DNA of 64,000 nt. Source: Haematococcus lacustris. Its lineage: Eukaryota > Chlorophyta > Chlorophyceae > Chlamydomonadales > Haematococcaceae. Of the stretch, positions 53,601-60,834 are shown in pieces. The notes under the pieces were generated by a model. The model was not told the DNA's origin and did no database searches. It saw only the letters and a list, made by a program, of their open reading frames with translations. Both the position numbers and the translations under genes were made by a program. The stretch lies in contig JASKMD010000003.1 in NCBI GenBank assembly GCA_030144725.1, positions 2,004,991-2,068,990 on the forward strand, given 5' to 3'. The stretch's first letter is position 1. Each line of letters starts with the position of its first letter.

Positions 53601-55691
53601 CCCACTATGGGTGAAGTGTCCATGTGTAGTCCAATTCTCCATGCACACGGAGAGACAAAGTAGAGCGTTGTGCCGTGGGGCGCTGCCATCCAGGTATGGG
53701 CAGAGGGGGAGGGCTGACATAACGATGACACCCTTCCACCTACGCACTCTCTTGATATGTTTGAGCAAGCACGCTTTGGATTGGGAGGGGGTGGTAACCT
53801 GGGTGCGTTGGGAAGGGGTACGGAGATGGAGCCCGAGCATGCTAAGGAGAGCTATGGTAATGTGAATGAGATACGCCTTGCCCCCCACCCCTTTGTTCAT
53901 ATCAAGAGGCAACATGTCAACATATAGGTCATGTATGGGTGGTCCATGGGGTATCGGCCTGCCATGTAGCTGTTCACACGGCTGCTCATCCTCCGCTCCA
54001 TTGGTGTGGGCATGGAGGTACCTGGAGCATGGCAGCGGGTCAGCATGTGGTGTATACTTGGCTGGACCTGGCAGCGTGCTGAGCTGATCACAAGGCTGCT
54101 CCTGGGCGCCATGTCTTATGCCGGCCTGCATGTCAACATGAGTGGTAAGCATCACTGTAGCGGCTGGCTGGTCATGCAAGGCTGTAACAAGCAGGGCTGG
54201 CAGGAGGTGGTAAGGCTGAGCGCCATGTCTTGTGCCGGCCTGCATGTCAACATGAGTGGTTGGCATCACTGTAGCGGCTGGCTGGTCATGCAAGGCTGTA
54301 GCAAGCAGGGCTGGCAGGTGGTGGTAAGGCTGAGCGCCATGTCTTGTGCCGGCCTGCATGTCAACATGAGTGGTTGGCATCACTGTAGCGGCTGGCTGGT
54401 CATGCAGGGCTGTAGCAAGCAGGGCTGGCAGGTGGTGGTAAGGCTGAGCGCCATGTCTTGTGCCGGCCTGCATGTCAACATGAGTGGTTGGCATCACTGT
54501 AGCGGTTGGCTGGTCATGCAAGGCTGTAGCAAGCAGGGCTGGCAGGTGGTGGTAAGGCTGAGCGCCATGTCTTGTGCCGGCCTGCATGTCAACATGAGTG
54601 GTTGGCATCACTGTAGCGGCTGGCTGGTCATGCAAGGCTGTAGCAAGCAGGGCTGGCAGGTGGTGGTAAGGCTGAGCGCCATGTCTTGTGCCGGCCTGCA
54701 TGTCAACATGAGTGGTTGGCATCACTGTAGCGGCTGGCTGGTCATGCAAGGCTGTAGCAAGCAGGGCTGGCAGGTGGTGGTAAGGCTGAGCGCCATGTCT
54801 TGTGCCGGCCTGCATGTCAACATGAGTGGTTGGCATCACTGTAGCGGCTGGCTGGTCATGCAGGGCTGTAGCAAGCAGGGCTGGCGGGTGGTGGTAAGGC
54901 TGAGCGCCATGTCTTGTGCCGGCCTGCATGTCAACATGAGTGGTTGGCATCACTGTAGCGGCTGGCTGGTCATCCAAGGCTGTAGCAAGCAGGGCTGGCA
55001 GGTGGTGGTAAGGCTGAGTGCCATGTCTTGTGCCGGCCTGCATGTCAACATGAGTGGTTGGCATCTCAGTAGCAGCTGGCTGGTCATGCAAGGCTGTATC
55101 AGTCAGGGCCGCTGGGTTGTGGTAAGACTGAGCGCCATGTCTTATACAGGCCTGCAAACAACGGTATGTGTTCATTTGCCCTGGTTGTGTATCCTTCAAT
55201 CGTGCCTTCACAGGAGGCCTTTGTTTGAGTGGGGGAACATAGATGTTGAGAATATCATCTGAGATGGGGTTGCATGTTGGCAGCGAAACATTGGTGGTTG
55301 CAGTCTGATGGTGGAGGGCATAGCACTGCTTGTTCAAGAACCTGGGCAGAGCACTGCTTGCATTCGCGGGCATTTGCCCTGGGGACGAGATAAGGCTAGG
55401 CTGGGTGTACCAGCTTTCGCGCAGACTTGGGCCTGTGCCCGGAGCCAACCTGTCTGCACGGTCACCGATTGTGGTGCCTTCTGAGTGGATTGACAAGCGG
55501 CTGGGGGTAGCTTTGGTAGGCCAACCCCCGAGCGCGCCCCAACTCCACCCAGTGCAGAACAGGGTCAAGACAGCAAATAGGAGGAACAACGCAGGCCGTC
55601 GTCTACCTGCTGCGCCTCCCATCGCCTCGTCTTGACCTCGCTCAGGGTCGGACGAAACTTCGCTCATTCTGCTCCTTTTCGGACGCTGCAC
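44640..55691 (-). CDS. Dualen-type retrotransposon polyprotein (3683 aa)
   Basis: Approximate residues in order: membrane segment 33-52 (RRRPALFLLFAVLTLF); 38-aa tandem repeats 180-530; hydrophobic segments near 600-620 and 740-765; 2A-like motif D768-VEMNPG-P775; Josephin-like protease 1 (C789 in SSACQVYSLNN, H890 in KPGHSMAMK, then WNLLDS); protease 2 (C993 in ECCLVHAFN, H1111 in SHQHATAIK, then WHQLDS); APE 1340-1580 (TFNVRGL, TETM, AGDINA, SRIDAIL, SDHRP); RT 1900-2330 (D2061 in LLVDFTSAFN, YADD 2167-2170); PHD-like Cys/His finger 2741-2789; RNase H 3214-3352 (YSDGS, NKAELTAIHAAL, GNEGADALAKH); RLE with C-x2-C-x7-H-x4-C near 3466-3482 and PD...EIK near 3555-3585. The longest ATG frame is used. 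If 2A works, residues 1-774 form a separate membrane protein and the enzymes start at Pro775. Confidence 0.92.
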   Translation of the reverse strand: MQRPKRSRMSEVSSDPERGQDEAMGGAAGRRRPALFLLFAVLTLFCTGWSWGALGGWPTKATPSRLSIHSEGTTIGDRADRLAPGTGPSLRESWYTQPSLISSPGQMPANASSALPRFLNKQCYALHHQTATTNVSLPTCNPISDDILNIYVPPLKQRPPVKARLKDTQPGQMNTYRCLQACIRHGAQSYHNPAALTDTALHDQPAATEMPTTHVDMQAGTRHGTQPYHHLPALLATALDDQPAATVMPTTHVDMQAGTRHGAQPYHHPPALLATALHDQPAATVMPTTHVDMQAGTRHGAQPYHHLPALLATALHDQPAATVMPTTHVDMQAGTRHGAQPYHHLPALLATALHDQPAATVMPTTHVDMQAGTRHGAQPYHHLPALLATALHDQPTATVMPTTHVDMQAGTRHGAQPYHHLPALLATALHDQPAATVMPTTHVDMQAGTRHGAQPYHHLPALLATALHDQPAATVMPTTHVDMQAGTRHGAQPYHLLPALLVTALHDQPAATVMLTTHVDMQAGIRHGAQEQPCDQLSTLPGPAKYTPHADPLPCSRYLHAHTNGAEDEQPCEQLHGRPIPHGPPIHDLYVDMLPLDMNKGVGGKAYLIHITIALLSMLGLHLRTPSQRTQVTTPSQSKACLLKHIKRVRRWKGVIVMSALPLCPYLDGSAPRHNALLCLSVCMENWTTHGHFTHSGPRASLIVHHYNTTLHRYTIYKIGITSKQGVHNTMLPSSLLATATQWLGVITTVYSTIALIYMAWLLLAAGDVEMNPGPTNEHYMQARHSSACQVYSLNNAAGHEWVTMQDIDTFYENRLLQFTDQFERGAWLMARGVDGYSDEVIEMYLGIHYGLAVQSIAQLNQPSDWSADNLGNLAGQYGTHTFLCKKPGHSMAMKCIDGAWNLLDSMETTPTPLSHIPTATMRTMHQLFVITPNTRSREQMRMCAEKDIHHIISHVEQTGHGHNATAVDPAHPTVTARNLDPSYMERQYEECCLVHAFNMAMGKKCIDYHAVISHCKQLAEHLQHLAQEARAAGHTIQTLKTDHIYHAKGKFSSDTLNHYLHRKHHEMHMYLHPASTYLPTQSITPETITNAITSTGATHTEAVILLSHQHATAIKHTPHGWHQLDSFNRVPKPLSTPDDWSSLQGNILTICTGDVRHTRFIRREIWIADPLEATTPSALAAHFQDHLDPIDLTTDHTEAGETRGPLHVTTTNAETSCTTDSKRRATAEGIPPHDEPTRLRQRRDTPTVTLRPRTTPRIHRPTAPLDNATDVAKKRVRVTKRHGNDTHTQTLMSKYLCKPTAKAHNTGPVSTIDDTPKSSPDINPGTNQHHSPPPPPTLNRQHITLTTFNVRGLHRSRNEVLNLVHSQSPDILILTETMTQPRSNNPSSGWLKRVMPNYTVHRHQGHSEVLIGIRHDLAIQMQATMIQPCTDADVNTRCVILSLRQRQSEELTLVATYWPSGNNDDAIPLRRKMQEHIRAATGHLPGSLILAGDINATMKTEDRSEHTEYTQDNMMREFATEMRLSEADSGDRAWTYQQPHCNSRIDAILTRDARHGPEHRTHVDTHAYLSDHRPLTATLSTARLGIDLAAPQKPQKHSHTILTTPITNKDREAYRLAVQQPSSGAPQLHAHLTTYLAPMYTDAIRFLTTIDKTNPKQPQRLTLVAGLPAREAIDTAATMLTNLLQTCRTTAMKTCNTKTLTRGGQHYQRRTMCRIRQALGRKLKTTRDLSRKARLLFKHNNVQPTIDELIPETDTANAETREAVQARQGDDTTENHVQAALAQLTNTYRDQIHKLDDDDSALAIAQARVRMQQLISTQPKKANKYILRPSRTDHKGLQALADPTTNKICTAPADLNRIITDAYGTKLAPPTPKTGHYTNTQTRNYPWARAKADDPFTMHTCQNVHWLHTAIMDKAGFQECLSRLSGGKAPGPDGIENEIIKMLPWEMRDTIHQLFIIMWATGCTPTTWKTSDTCLLYKDKGQETDLNSYRPVGLANTVYKLWTSLITKTLSEYAEANGMLSKNQAGFRSHRNTTQQLQMLVMALEDAKLAKADIYALLVDFTSAFNTTCQDKLLWIMHDLGFPTDATDAVKDLYTGATTRFRTPYGPTDPVPVDRGTIQGDSLSPFLFLIYIEPLLRWLQVGARGYKFKSATADSGERAIVSSIDYADDIAILCNTLRNLRCQADKLSAFSDWDHLVISHSKTLATAALHHSVETGMCSNAAEADKRARQQLQTVSLQGKPVTYHRPTSPFTYLGVLITMTLDWKPQHTAMSTQLRQKLERLRRSFASARQAIHIIRTAIIPSLAYSFCAVPCTPGDLELYDRSINQCVKLKLRLPLGTPNAIVREDAGKLGMGISSTAQEYHARNTTALIHSLQSTDVTHAHISRSMLHKQITWLNTQANTQGHRMLTLLHHTLRARQLVYTSLAGLSATEGGLPLYPEECQTLGRLITQATSSNAHDVVSASITCLKSLGITHASELSCEGNTHIITGSMLASKYGKKVKQKHIIALNKLAAMAAQPSWPDATATRTIRDSRNTSLTLPPEQRKITPWAAGLTELAPTPAVPDTRTRYMDMKAYAVMHATQPDTTERAATAVAPDAIRASSRLLQREQRATSSHPTEPTRPKAGTKRPKDGRHVHTIPADIVRIPGLDLPGLSSWKVDKACRCKPTDLGRTLGAMYDHQEAITNIDGWQWDGINKESYYKVHWKPTVIERWALHLCAKEGYTPTHIETISREEAKDVCTCELCWLPRGDNPMCRNCKRAYHPACLVKALLSGHKEASYWLCPICKFGSNDFKTTMRQSAHSDLIRVHWRPTLEPAPLITAHLDYTAKRNTYDEENRLIQEAKHARPDANLPDHTRQGLPDPHTWLPRCTNLHSKATFHTYPINPQTDIVGTGKCETFLQLHPHMTTPAMSSNTGEPIMPKHDLVQHVTVHDESGRTVGLLTKQQHQHLHAWLQHTRNLATELVALLRRHDTQSNHHPMRVAQDKALNTLHTTRSFPSTVQRWADPLTVRPETTTYWSPDINDTAFGAHHNCLLVRHTGLSTWNIPADDAVALKCVNHAIHSATQEEAMATIMLIPGKKGISYPKHIDTLRRYPEYCQHLASIPPTKTSCTKPGKHANLHVYVIWNTAGQQLVTKGNPQGWLASTATALHPQRDTHPIRNRPTNQSQPATPPSGHKQHMRLPLDRDLPTSGHQRSHNQLTEHSTTQPRMAITEWATLAYSDGSCIKTSGAAPASVGAGVYIPETNVLVTVAMNDPESNTINKAELTAIHAALTAGAKRIATDSLCSIYQIRRALANPMSLITHRHNDILTAIATLIIDSPVTIHFYKVRAHSGIIGNEGADALAKHAALHPELANTPAYRPTTRKETNTWLNNEADGDTPAPLPDCRQSVRAHMHRKHSLGLANQDSIYYQMSQEITKAAAKGAGERIMTDTNISIHAQRTALLYRTGGLYNQKLAMRWKRATDDRCPLCGEADSATHLLSGCNETLPMVQERHNGAGRLIAKAISKGTLGGCIRFADTGSWEKGAKDNLDLPNDTLHTTLRALGLKTTATKNTTRPDILMVMPPTTTGKRGKAIKRVTIIEIKYCSDSRWTDQLDKALNQHTNLAQTIRKKGHMVEIRPILLGIGGITYEAHTRQHLLALGVSQDNTTKLLHKLTRHAVETAHSIAKTSYRLRATKREGG
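53367..53390 (-). other. 2A-like ribosome-skipping motif
   Basis: Codons for D-V-E-M-N-P-G-P (residues 768-775), preceded by the hydrophobic MAWLLLAAG. It matches the 2A consensus D-x-E-x-N-P-G-P, in which the Gly-Pro bond is skipped during translation. Such motifs are known in viruses and in some APE-type non-LTR retrotransposons. It lies between the membrane/repeat leader and the first protease domain. Confidence 0.85.
54107..55150 (-). repeat. 114-bp coding tandem repeat, about nine units
   Basis: Unit starts at 54107, 54221, 54335, 54449, 54563, 54677, 54791, 54905 and 55019, with a partial at 55133. Each encodes 38 residues of the type HDQPAATVMPTTHVDMQAG followed by TRHGAQPYHHLPALLATAL. 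The period is a multiple of three, so the sense frame is kept and the antisense strand is also open (54006-55262). Inner units are nearly identical and outer units more diverged, as expected for unequal exchange or template slippage. Confidence 0.93.
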
Positions 55692-55768
55692 CGGGTCCTG
55701 CTGCCCGTTTAAGCTGCCGTCGTTACTAGGAAGCGTAGTCGTGAGTTGAAGTTACGGTCCGAAAAAAG

Positions 55769-55780
55769 TGCCACCTTACA
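55769..55780. other. Target-site duplication of the Dualen-type element, right copy
   Basis: TGCCACCTTACA, identical to 44511-44522. Host DNA continues with tcaatgcatgtgcttgg. Confidence 0.85.
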
Positions 55781-56116
55781 TCAATGCATGTGCTTGGCAT
55801 CAGCGATACATGTCTTTTGTAGTGGTGTTGCAAGACGTTTGAGCATCGAGACAGGTATTGCTGTGATTATTTTGCGTGACATGTGCCTGCTGAAGTTGAG
55901 GGAGAAGGTTGAGGGAGAAGTTGAGGGAGAAAGTTGAGGGAGAAGTGTTTTGTCACCTTTACCATTGCAGGGGACCTTAGTAGCTAGCTGGCATGGCGGA
56001 CATGCACCGATATAGTCTGGAGCAGCTCGAGGGCGGCCTGACACACATTACCGTCTTGTAAGCCGCTGCTGGGTGGTGACACGCCCTGGGGAGGCCACCC
56101 AGGCTAGCGGGCTGGC
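55781..56116. other. Host DNA right of the Dualen-type element
   Basis: Contains four imperfect ttgagggagaag units at 55897-55944 and a ggggaccttagtag motif (55971) that also occurs at 43258 on the far side of the element. No gene recognised. Confidence 0.4.
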
Positions 56117-56755
56117 TCAGCCTGCATCTGGATGATGCTCAGAAAACACGGGGTTGAGCTGCAGCCAGGTCCTGGGGCCCTGCGCCAGACCCTGTGCCAG
56201 ACCAGCACCAGGGTTGTGACTGGGCCAGCAGCCGTGTTGGTGTCCTTGGTGGGCATAGTGGGAGCTGGCTGCTGCAAGGCTGCTAACCTGCCAGCGAGTG
56301 TGGGCCTCAGACCCATCAGCAGCCTCCCAATGCAGTTGCGGCCCATGCCCATCATGCCCCTCCTGCTGCCCGGCCATCGGCTCTGATGGGCATGGAGCGG
56401 GCAAATGAAATGGAGCAGGTGCACTTCCTTCCACGACACCCCCCTTGGCTGCATGTGGCCAGTTGGGGTCAGGACTCAGGTGAGGTGCACTGCCTGTCTG
56501 CTTAGCATCGTAGACTGGGTTAGTGGCTAGGCTGCTGAGTTGCAGAGGGGTAACTTGCCCTGCTTGTGCTGGTATTCCCATCCCAAGGCACTGCTGCTGC
56601 TGGTGAGGATGAGCAGGCTGGGCGGCTAGGCGTGAGGCAAAATCCACACCCAACTGCTCCAACAGTAAGCGCTCCGCCGGTAGAAGTTCGGACGAATCCC
56701 CGGGCTGCTGTTGCCGCGTCGGCTGTGCTCGAAGCAGCAGCTGGGCGGACGTCAC
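56117..56755 (-). CDS. Hypothetical Gln/Pro/His-rich ORF
   Basis: 212 codons beginning MTSAQLLLRAQPTRQQQPGD and including LPAERLLLEQLGVDFASRLA, followed by low-complexity Gln/His/Ala/Pro sequence. No domain, signal peptide or membrane segment is recognised. The frame may be a real exon of a host gene or an accident of GC-rich DNA. A second overlapping minus-strand frame (56104-56454) is also open, which lowers confidence. Confidence 0.25.
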   Translation of the reverse strand: MTSAQLLLRAQPTRQQQPGDSSELLPAERLLLEQLGVDFASRLAAQPAHPHQQQQCLGMGIPAQAGQVTPLQLSSLATNPVYDAKQTGSAPHLSPDPNWPHAAKGGVVEGSAPAPFHLPAPCPSEPMAGQQEGHDGHGPQLHWEAADGSEAHTRWQVSSLAAASSHYAHQGHQHGCWPSHNPGAGLAQGLAQGPRTWLQLNPVFSEHHPDAG

Positions 56756-57110
56756 TGGAAACGGTTGGTGTATCGGTTGCGCCCTCGGCGGGGAATGTGG
56801 CCGCGCGGAGTTGCCTACCTGCGCCTCACGCGCAGCGCACCGCGCCTGCTGGTCTGCTGGCAGTGTGTAAGGGCGCGCTCCGCGTAGTCCCTTAGTGTCG
56901 TCTGGGCTGTCGCGGTTAACCCGAGGCAGCTACAGGATAATCGGTCACACCGCATTAGTGTGAGTTGGCAGGTAAAGCCTAGCAGCGTAAGCTGTGAGGA
57001 CAGCTGGTTCGATTCCAGGGGGCCCCGTTCTAAGCCCTAGCCTTCTCACGGTAGTGCCTTGTGGCCGACCCTTTCAGTACCCGCACTTCGGTGCCCTCGC
57101 GGCCGGCTCA
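56756..57110. other. Intergenic DNA before the second Copia element
   Basis: No gene is supported. A tRNA-like ggttcgattcc occurs at 57007 but no cloverleaf can be drawn. Confidence 0.4.
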
Positions 57111-57423
57111 GTGTTACACATGGTTCAAACGGTCCAGCGTCGCCTTTATAAGGCTGCACGTTACAAGTGGTTTCTGTTGAGAATCATGCCCCGGTGCAGA
57201 TCCTATCCTGCACCGGTGATAGGTCCAGCTGTCCAGCTTCTGAGTGACTCCGAGTGACAGTTGGTATTTAGCGTGGTGACAGGCTTGCGGTAGGCACCCT
57301 CGTCTGGTGTCTCGTCTGTCCCACGCTCTTCTACAGGTATGAGAGCCTGCCTCTGTGCCATGATCCAGGCTCTCGTTGTAATAACCCTCGTCTGGTGTCT
57401 CGTCTGTCCCACGCTCTTCTACA
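57111..57423 (+). repeat. LTR of a second Copia element, with internal duplication
   Basis: Probable boundaries TGTTACACATGG to CTTCTACA (313 bp); the left end is less certain because no second LTR is present. A TATA-like tttataag is at 57144. A 41-bp unit occurs twice (57296-57336 and 57384-57424). Unit 1 is followed by GTATGAG and both end in CTCTTCTACAG, forming a potential 88-nt GT-AG intron (57337-57424) directly before the primer site. Confidence 0.7.
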
Positions 57424-57424
57424 G

Positions 57425-57440
57425 GGTTATGGGCCCACAG
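57425..57440 (+). other. Primer-binding site of the second Copia element
   Basis: GGTTATGGGCCCACAGCA follows the LTR. It has the same initiator-tRNA-Met anticodon-arm complement as at 2459, and here matches the tRNA further (through AGCAC with one extra base). Confidence 0.75.
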
Positions 57441-57521
57441 CACAACTGCTGTGCGTGGATCTAAAGACACCACGACGTGCAACACGTAAGTTGCTTTAGG
57501 GTCAATCGCTGCCGCACTACT

Positions 57522-58910
57522 ATGTCGGCCAGCTCCAGCGCCAGCGTCAGTGGAGGTGCTCTCATTCCAGTCTTAGACAAGGACAACTATGCAATCTGGG
57601 TTATCAGGCTGCGGGGAATGCTGGAAGAGGCTGGGGTTTACTATGTGGTAGAGAATGGTCTCGCCACTGCACCTCCAGCCCTTGCAAACGATGCTACCCC
57701 AGCGCAACATGCCGCCCATGCCTCTCAGCGCGCCAGAGTCGCAGCTGACAACACTGCCAATCTCAAAGCCCGCAACATTATCCTGCGTTATGTCAGCGAT
57801 CAGCATGCTCGGGCAGTCTCCTCAGCTGCAACAGCGCAGGAAGCCTGGGAACAGCTAGCAGCCGAATTTGTGCAAGTCTCCATCGCACGACAGTCGCAGC
57901 TGCAGATGCAACTGTCGCAGCTACGCATGCAAGCAGATGAAACTGTGGCAGGCTTCTTTGCCAGAACCATGCTGCTGCGTGATGAGCTCACCTCAGCTGG
58001 CTGTCCTCCCTCTGATCACTCTCTCATGCTGGCAGTCCTCAATGCCATGCCTCCTGAATTCAAGATTGCCATCCAGCTGCTCAGGTACCAGCTGACTGTT
58101 GGGAACGCCGACCTTGATGTGGTGAAGAAGGTACTCCTACAGTCTGAAGCTGATTACCTACAGGAGCAGTCCACTCAATCCTCTCAGCCTGCTTCCACCC
58201 TCTGGAGCTCATCCTTCACCTACTCTAGGGGTAGGGGTCAGACGCCTGGGTACAGGGGCAGGGGCAGCTCTCCTGCAAGGGGGATCCTCAGGGGGGGCTA
58301 CACAGCTGGTCGCGGGGGGGTCATTCCTACTGCTTCCAGGCCAGTCTCCTCTCAGCAGCAGGGCAGATCCTCTCGGCCTGTCTGCCAGTACTGCAACTAC
58401 CCTGGTCACGTCCTGTCTGAGTGCCGCAGATATGCACGCGACCATGGGAGCTTCGCCAGACCAGCTAGCCCCAGCCTGGCTCAGGCTCAGCTGAGCCCCA
58501 ACAGGCCTCGAGGCAACAGCCCCAGCAGGGGCAGGGGGGATGGTGCAGGCGGCAGGAGCGCAGACTCAGCAGGCAGCAGCATGCAGCAACAGCCAGATGC
58601 TGAGCAGGCAAATGTCCTGTACATGGTCAGAACTAACCAATTCCCTAAGCTGTCTCGCACTGAGCCAGTTGCCACTCCTCTGCCAGGGCATCTGGTCCCT
58701 GAGAACATGACTGATGAGGAGTTCCTGGACTTCTACGCCAGGCTGCCACGCTGGGTCATTGACTCAGGTGCCAACAGGCACATCATGCCCTGGCGCTCCT
58801 GTCTCTCTGACTACCACACCTTCGACCCCCCAATCCAGCTACAGCTGGGTGGCCAGAGGTCTTCCATCGATGTTCTGGGTGAGGGCACTACCTACACTCA
58901 GGCAAATTAG
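57522..58910 (+). pseudogene. Copia Gag-protease fragment, truncated
   Basis: Starts at ATG 57522 (MSASSSASVSGGALIPVLDK). Gag of the UBN2/Copia type is visible (YAIWVIRLRGMLEEAGVYY, AQEAWEQLAAEF, LMLAVLNAMPPEF). An Arg/Gly/Ser-rich stretch follows, then a CCHC knuckle (CQYCNYPGHVLSEC, C-x2-C-x4-H-x4-C) and a normal protease site WVIDSGANRHIM. The frame ends soon after (GEGTTYTQAN) where the homology stops; integrase, RT and RNase H are missing. It is a 5' fragment of an element distinct from the one at 2.2 kb. Confidence 0.85.
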
Positions 58911-59026
58911 TAACAGCATTTTTGAGATTCGGAGCCTCAGACTTGGTACATAGTCAAATGAAGGCATTGTAAGATTGGGGGTCGAAACTAAAATTCGTGA
59001 TTTTGCGCGGTTGGTGAGATACGGCC
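58911..59026. other. Short unassigned spacer
   Basis: 116 bp of lower-GC DNA between the truncated Copia and the palindromic satellite. Nothing recognised. Confidence 0.4.
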
Positions 59027-59591
59027 ATGCTACAGTACTGTAGGTGTCTACAGTACTGTCGGGGTACCTCGCGAGTACACGAACAGCACTGTAGACACCT
59101 ACAGTACTATAGACCCCTACAGTACTGTAGGTGTCTACAGTACTGTCGGGGTACCTCGAGAGACCACTTACAGTACTGTAGGTACCTACAGTACTGTAGA
59201 CATCTACAGTACTGTAGACATCTACAGTACTGTAGGTACCTCGAGGTACCTCGAGAGACCATTTACAGTACTGTAGGTACCTACAGTACTGTAGACATCT
59301 ACATTACTGTAGACATCTACAATACTGTAGACATCTACAGTACTGTAGACATCTACAGTACCTCGAGGTACCTCGAGGTACCTCGAGGTACCTCGAGAGA
59401 CCATTTACAGTACTGTAGGTACCTACAGTACTGTAGACATCTACAGTACTGTAGACATCTACAGTACTGTAGACATCTACAGTACTGTTGACATCTACAG
59501 TACTGTAGACATCTACAGTACTGTAGGTACCTCGAGGTACCTCGAGAGACCATTTACAGTACTGTAGGTACCTACAGTACTGTAGACATCT
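59027..59591. repeat. Palindromic satellite, left part
   Basis: Built from an 18-bp unit acatCTACAGTACTGTAG, whose 14-bp core is a perfect palindrome, mixed with a 10-bp unit GGTACCTCGA that forms overlapping palindromes (GGTACC, CTCGAG). Nearly every window reads the same on both strands. It continues at 62705 after the inserted LTR element. Confidence 0.95.
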
Positions 59592-59851
59592 TGTAAAGAA
59601 TGCACGGCCAGACCAGGACACCACTATCAAGGTTACATAGATCTGCCACAACAGACCGGCGCATAGCTCGCACCTACCTGTAAAGAATGCACGGCCAGAC
59701 CAGGACACCACTATCAAGGTGCCGAGGTCTGGCAAGAAACTGCCTTAACTACAACAGTCACACTCGTACACTCGGCAGACTAGCCGCTGAATATCTCGCC
59801 CTATCATCCCGATGCTTCATGCGCAGCACCGGGAGAGCATACTTTCCAACA
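59592..59851 (-). repeat. 3' LTR of the minus-strand element
   Basis: On the minus strand it begins TGTTGGAAAGTATGCTC and ends TCTTTACA. It holds the duplicated 43-bp unit; both units carry the variant tgtaaagaatgc (plus strand), whereas both units of the other LTR carry tgtaaggaaagc. Confidence 0.85.
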
Positions 59852-60079
59852 CTCCCACTCAGGGGCTAGGCAAGGAGACACTACTGCAAAGAAGCAACTG
59901 CAAGAGTACAGCAAAACAAAAGAGCTACCAACGTCTACAACAGAAGAGCTACCAAACCCTTAATCGGAAGGAACTACCAAAGAGTCTTGCGAGAAGTGCT
60001 TAGGGAACAAACAAGTACACTTGACAAGCAACTTGTGAGCACTTGAACATATTGATGTGACAGGCGCATGGTGCATGAC

Positions 60080-60830
60080 ATGCTCAAGTGCATGGGTCAT
60101 GTTGCTACTGTGCACATGCTCCCACTAGCCATGCCAGCCACGGGCAGGGCTGCTCCTCGCCTGCTATTGCTGTAAGTGGCATGAGTGCTCACCCTTGTTG
60201 CAACTGCTATCTGCTCTTACTGGCCTTGCACTTGCCACAACTGCTTCTGCTGCTGGTGAGCTGTTGCTGGCTACTTGTTGCACATGCTCCCACTAGCCTT
60301 GCACTTGCCACAACTGGTGCTACTCTTGGTGAGCAGTTGCTCGATACATGCTGCACATGCTCCCACTGGCCATGCCTGCTCGGGGCAGGGCTGCTGCTCC
60401 TAGTGACCAGCTGCTCGCTACATGCTGCACATGCTCCCACTGGCCATGCCAGCTCGGGGCAGGGCTGCTGCTCCTGGTGAGCAGTTGCTCGCTACATGCT
60501 GCACATGCTCCCACTGGGCATGCCAGCTCGGGGCAGGGCTGCTGCTCCTGGTGAGCAGTTGCTCGCTACATGCTGCACATGCTCCCACTGGCCTTGCACT
60601 TGCCACAGCTGGTGCTACTCTTGGTGAGCAGTTGCTCGATACATGCTGCACATGCTCCCACTAGCCACATGCCAGCTAAGGGCAGGGCTGCTTCTCGCTT
60701 GCTCCTGCTGCAAGTGGCATGACTGCTCAACCTTGCTGCAACTGCTGTTGTTGCTGCTCCCATTGGCCTTGCACTTGCCACAACTGCTGCTGGTGAGCTG
60801 TTGCTGGCTGCTTGCTGCACATGCTCCCAC
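60080..60830. repeat. About 74-bp minisatellite inside the element
   Basis: Units around catgctcccactggccatgc and gagcagttgctcgctacatg recur about every 74 bp, most regularly between 60350 and 60660. The many ORFs over it on both strands are repeat artefacts. Confidence 0.8.
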
Positions 60831-60834
60831 AGGC

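Larger units (their letters stand above)
44523..55768 (-). mobile_element. Full-length Dualen (RandI)-type non-LTR retrotransposon
   Basis: 11,246 bp on the minus strand, flanked by a perfect 12-bp TSD. 5' UTR 77 bp (55692-55768), one 3683-codon ORF (44640-55691), 3' UTR about 117 bp ending in (TTC)7 (plus strand gaa x7, 44523-44543). Combining an APE-type endonuclease with a restriction-like endonuclease, RNase H and cysteine protease is the definition of Dualen, described from Chlamydomonas reinhardtii. The intact frame and TSD point to a recent and possibly active insertion. Confidence 0.9.

Noticed and set aside
54006..55262. 418-codon plus-strand ORF with CHCSGWLVMQGC-type repeats
   Set aside because: Exact antisense of the 114-bp coding repeat in the Dualen-type ORF. 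It is open only because the period is a multiple of three.
56940..57030. tRNA-like ggttcgattcc T-loop
   Set aside because: A 4-bp T-stem can be drawn, but no matching acceptor stem, D-arm or anticodon arm.
59027..59491. ORFs with LQYCRHLQYCR repeats on both strands
   Set aside because: Artefact of the palindromic satellite; both strands give the same peptide pattern.
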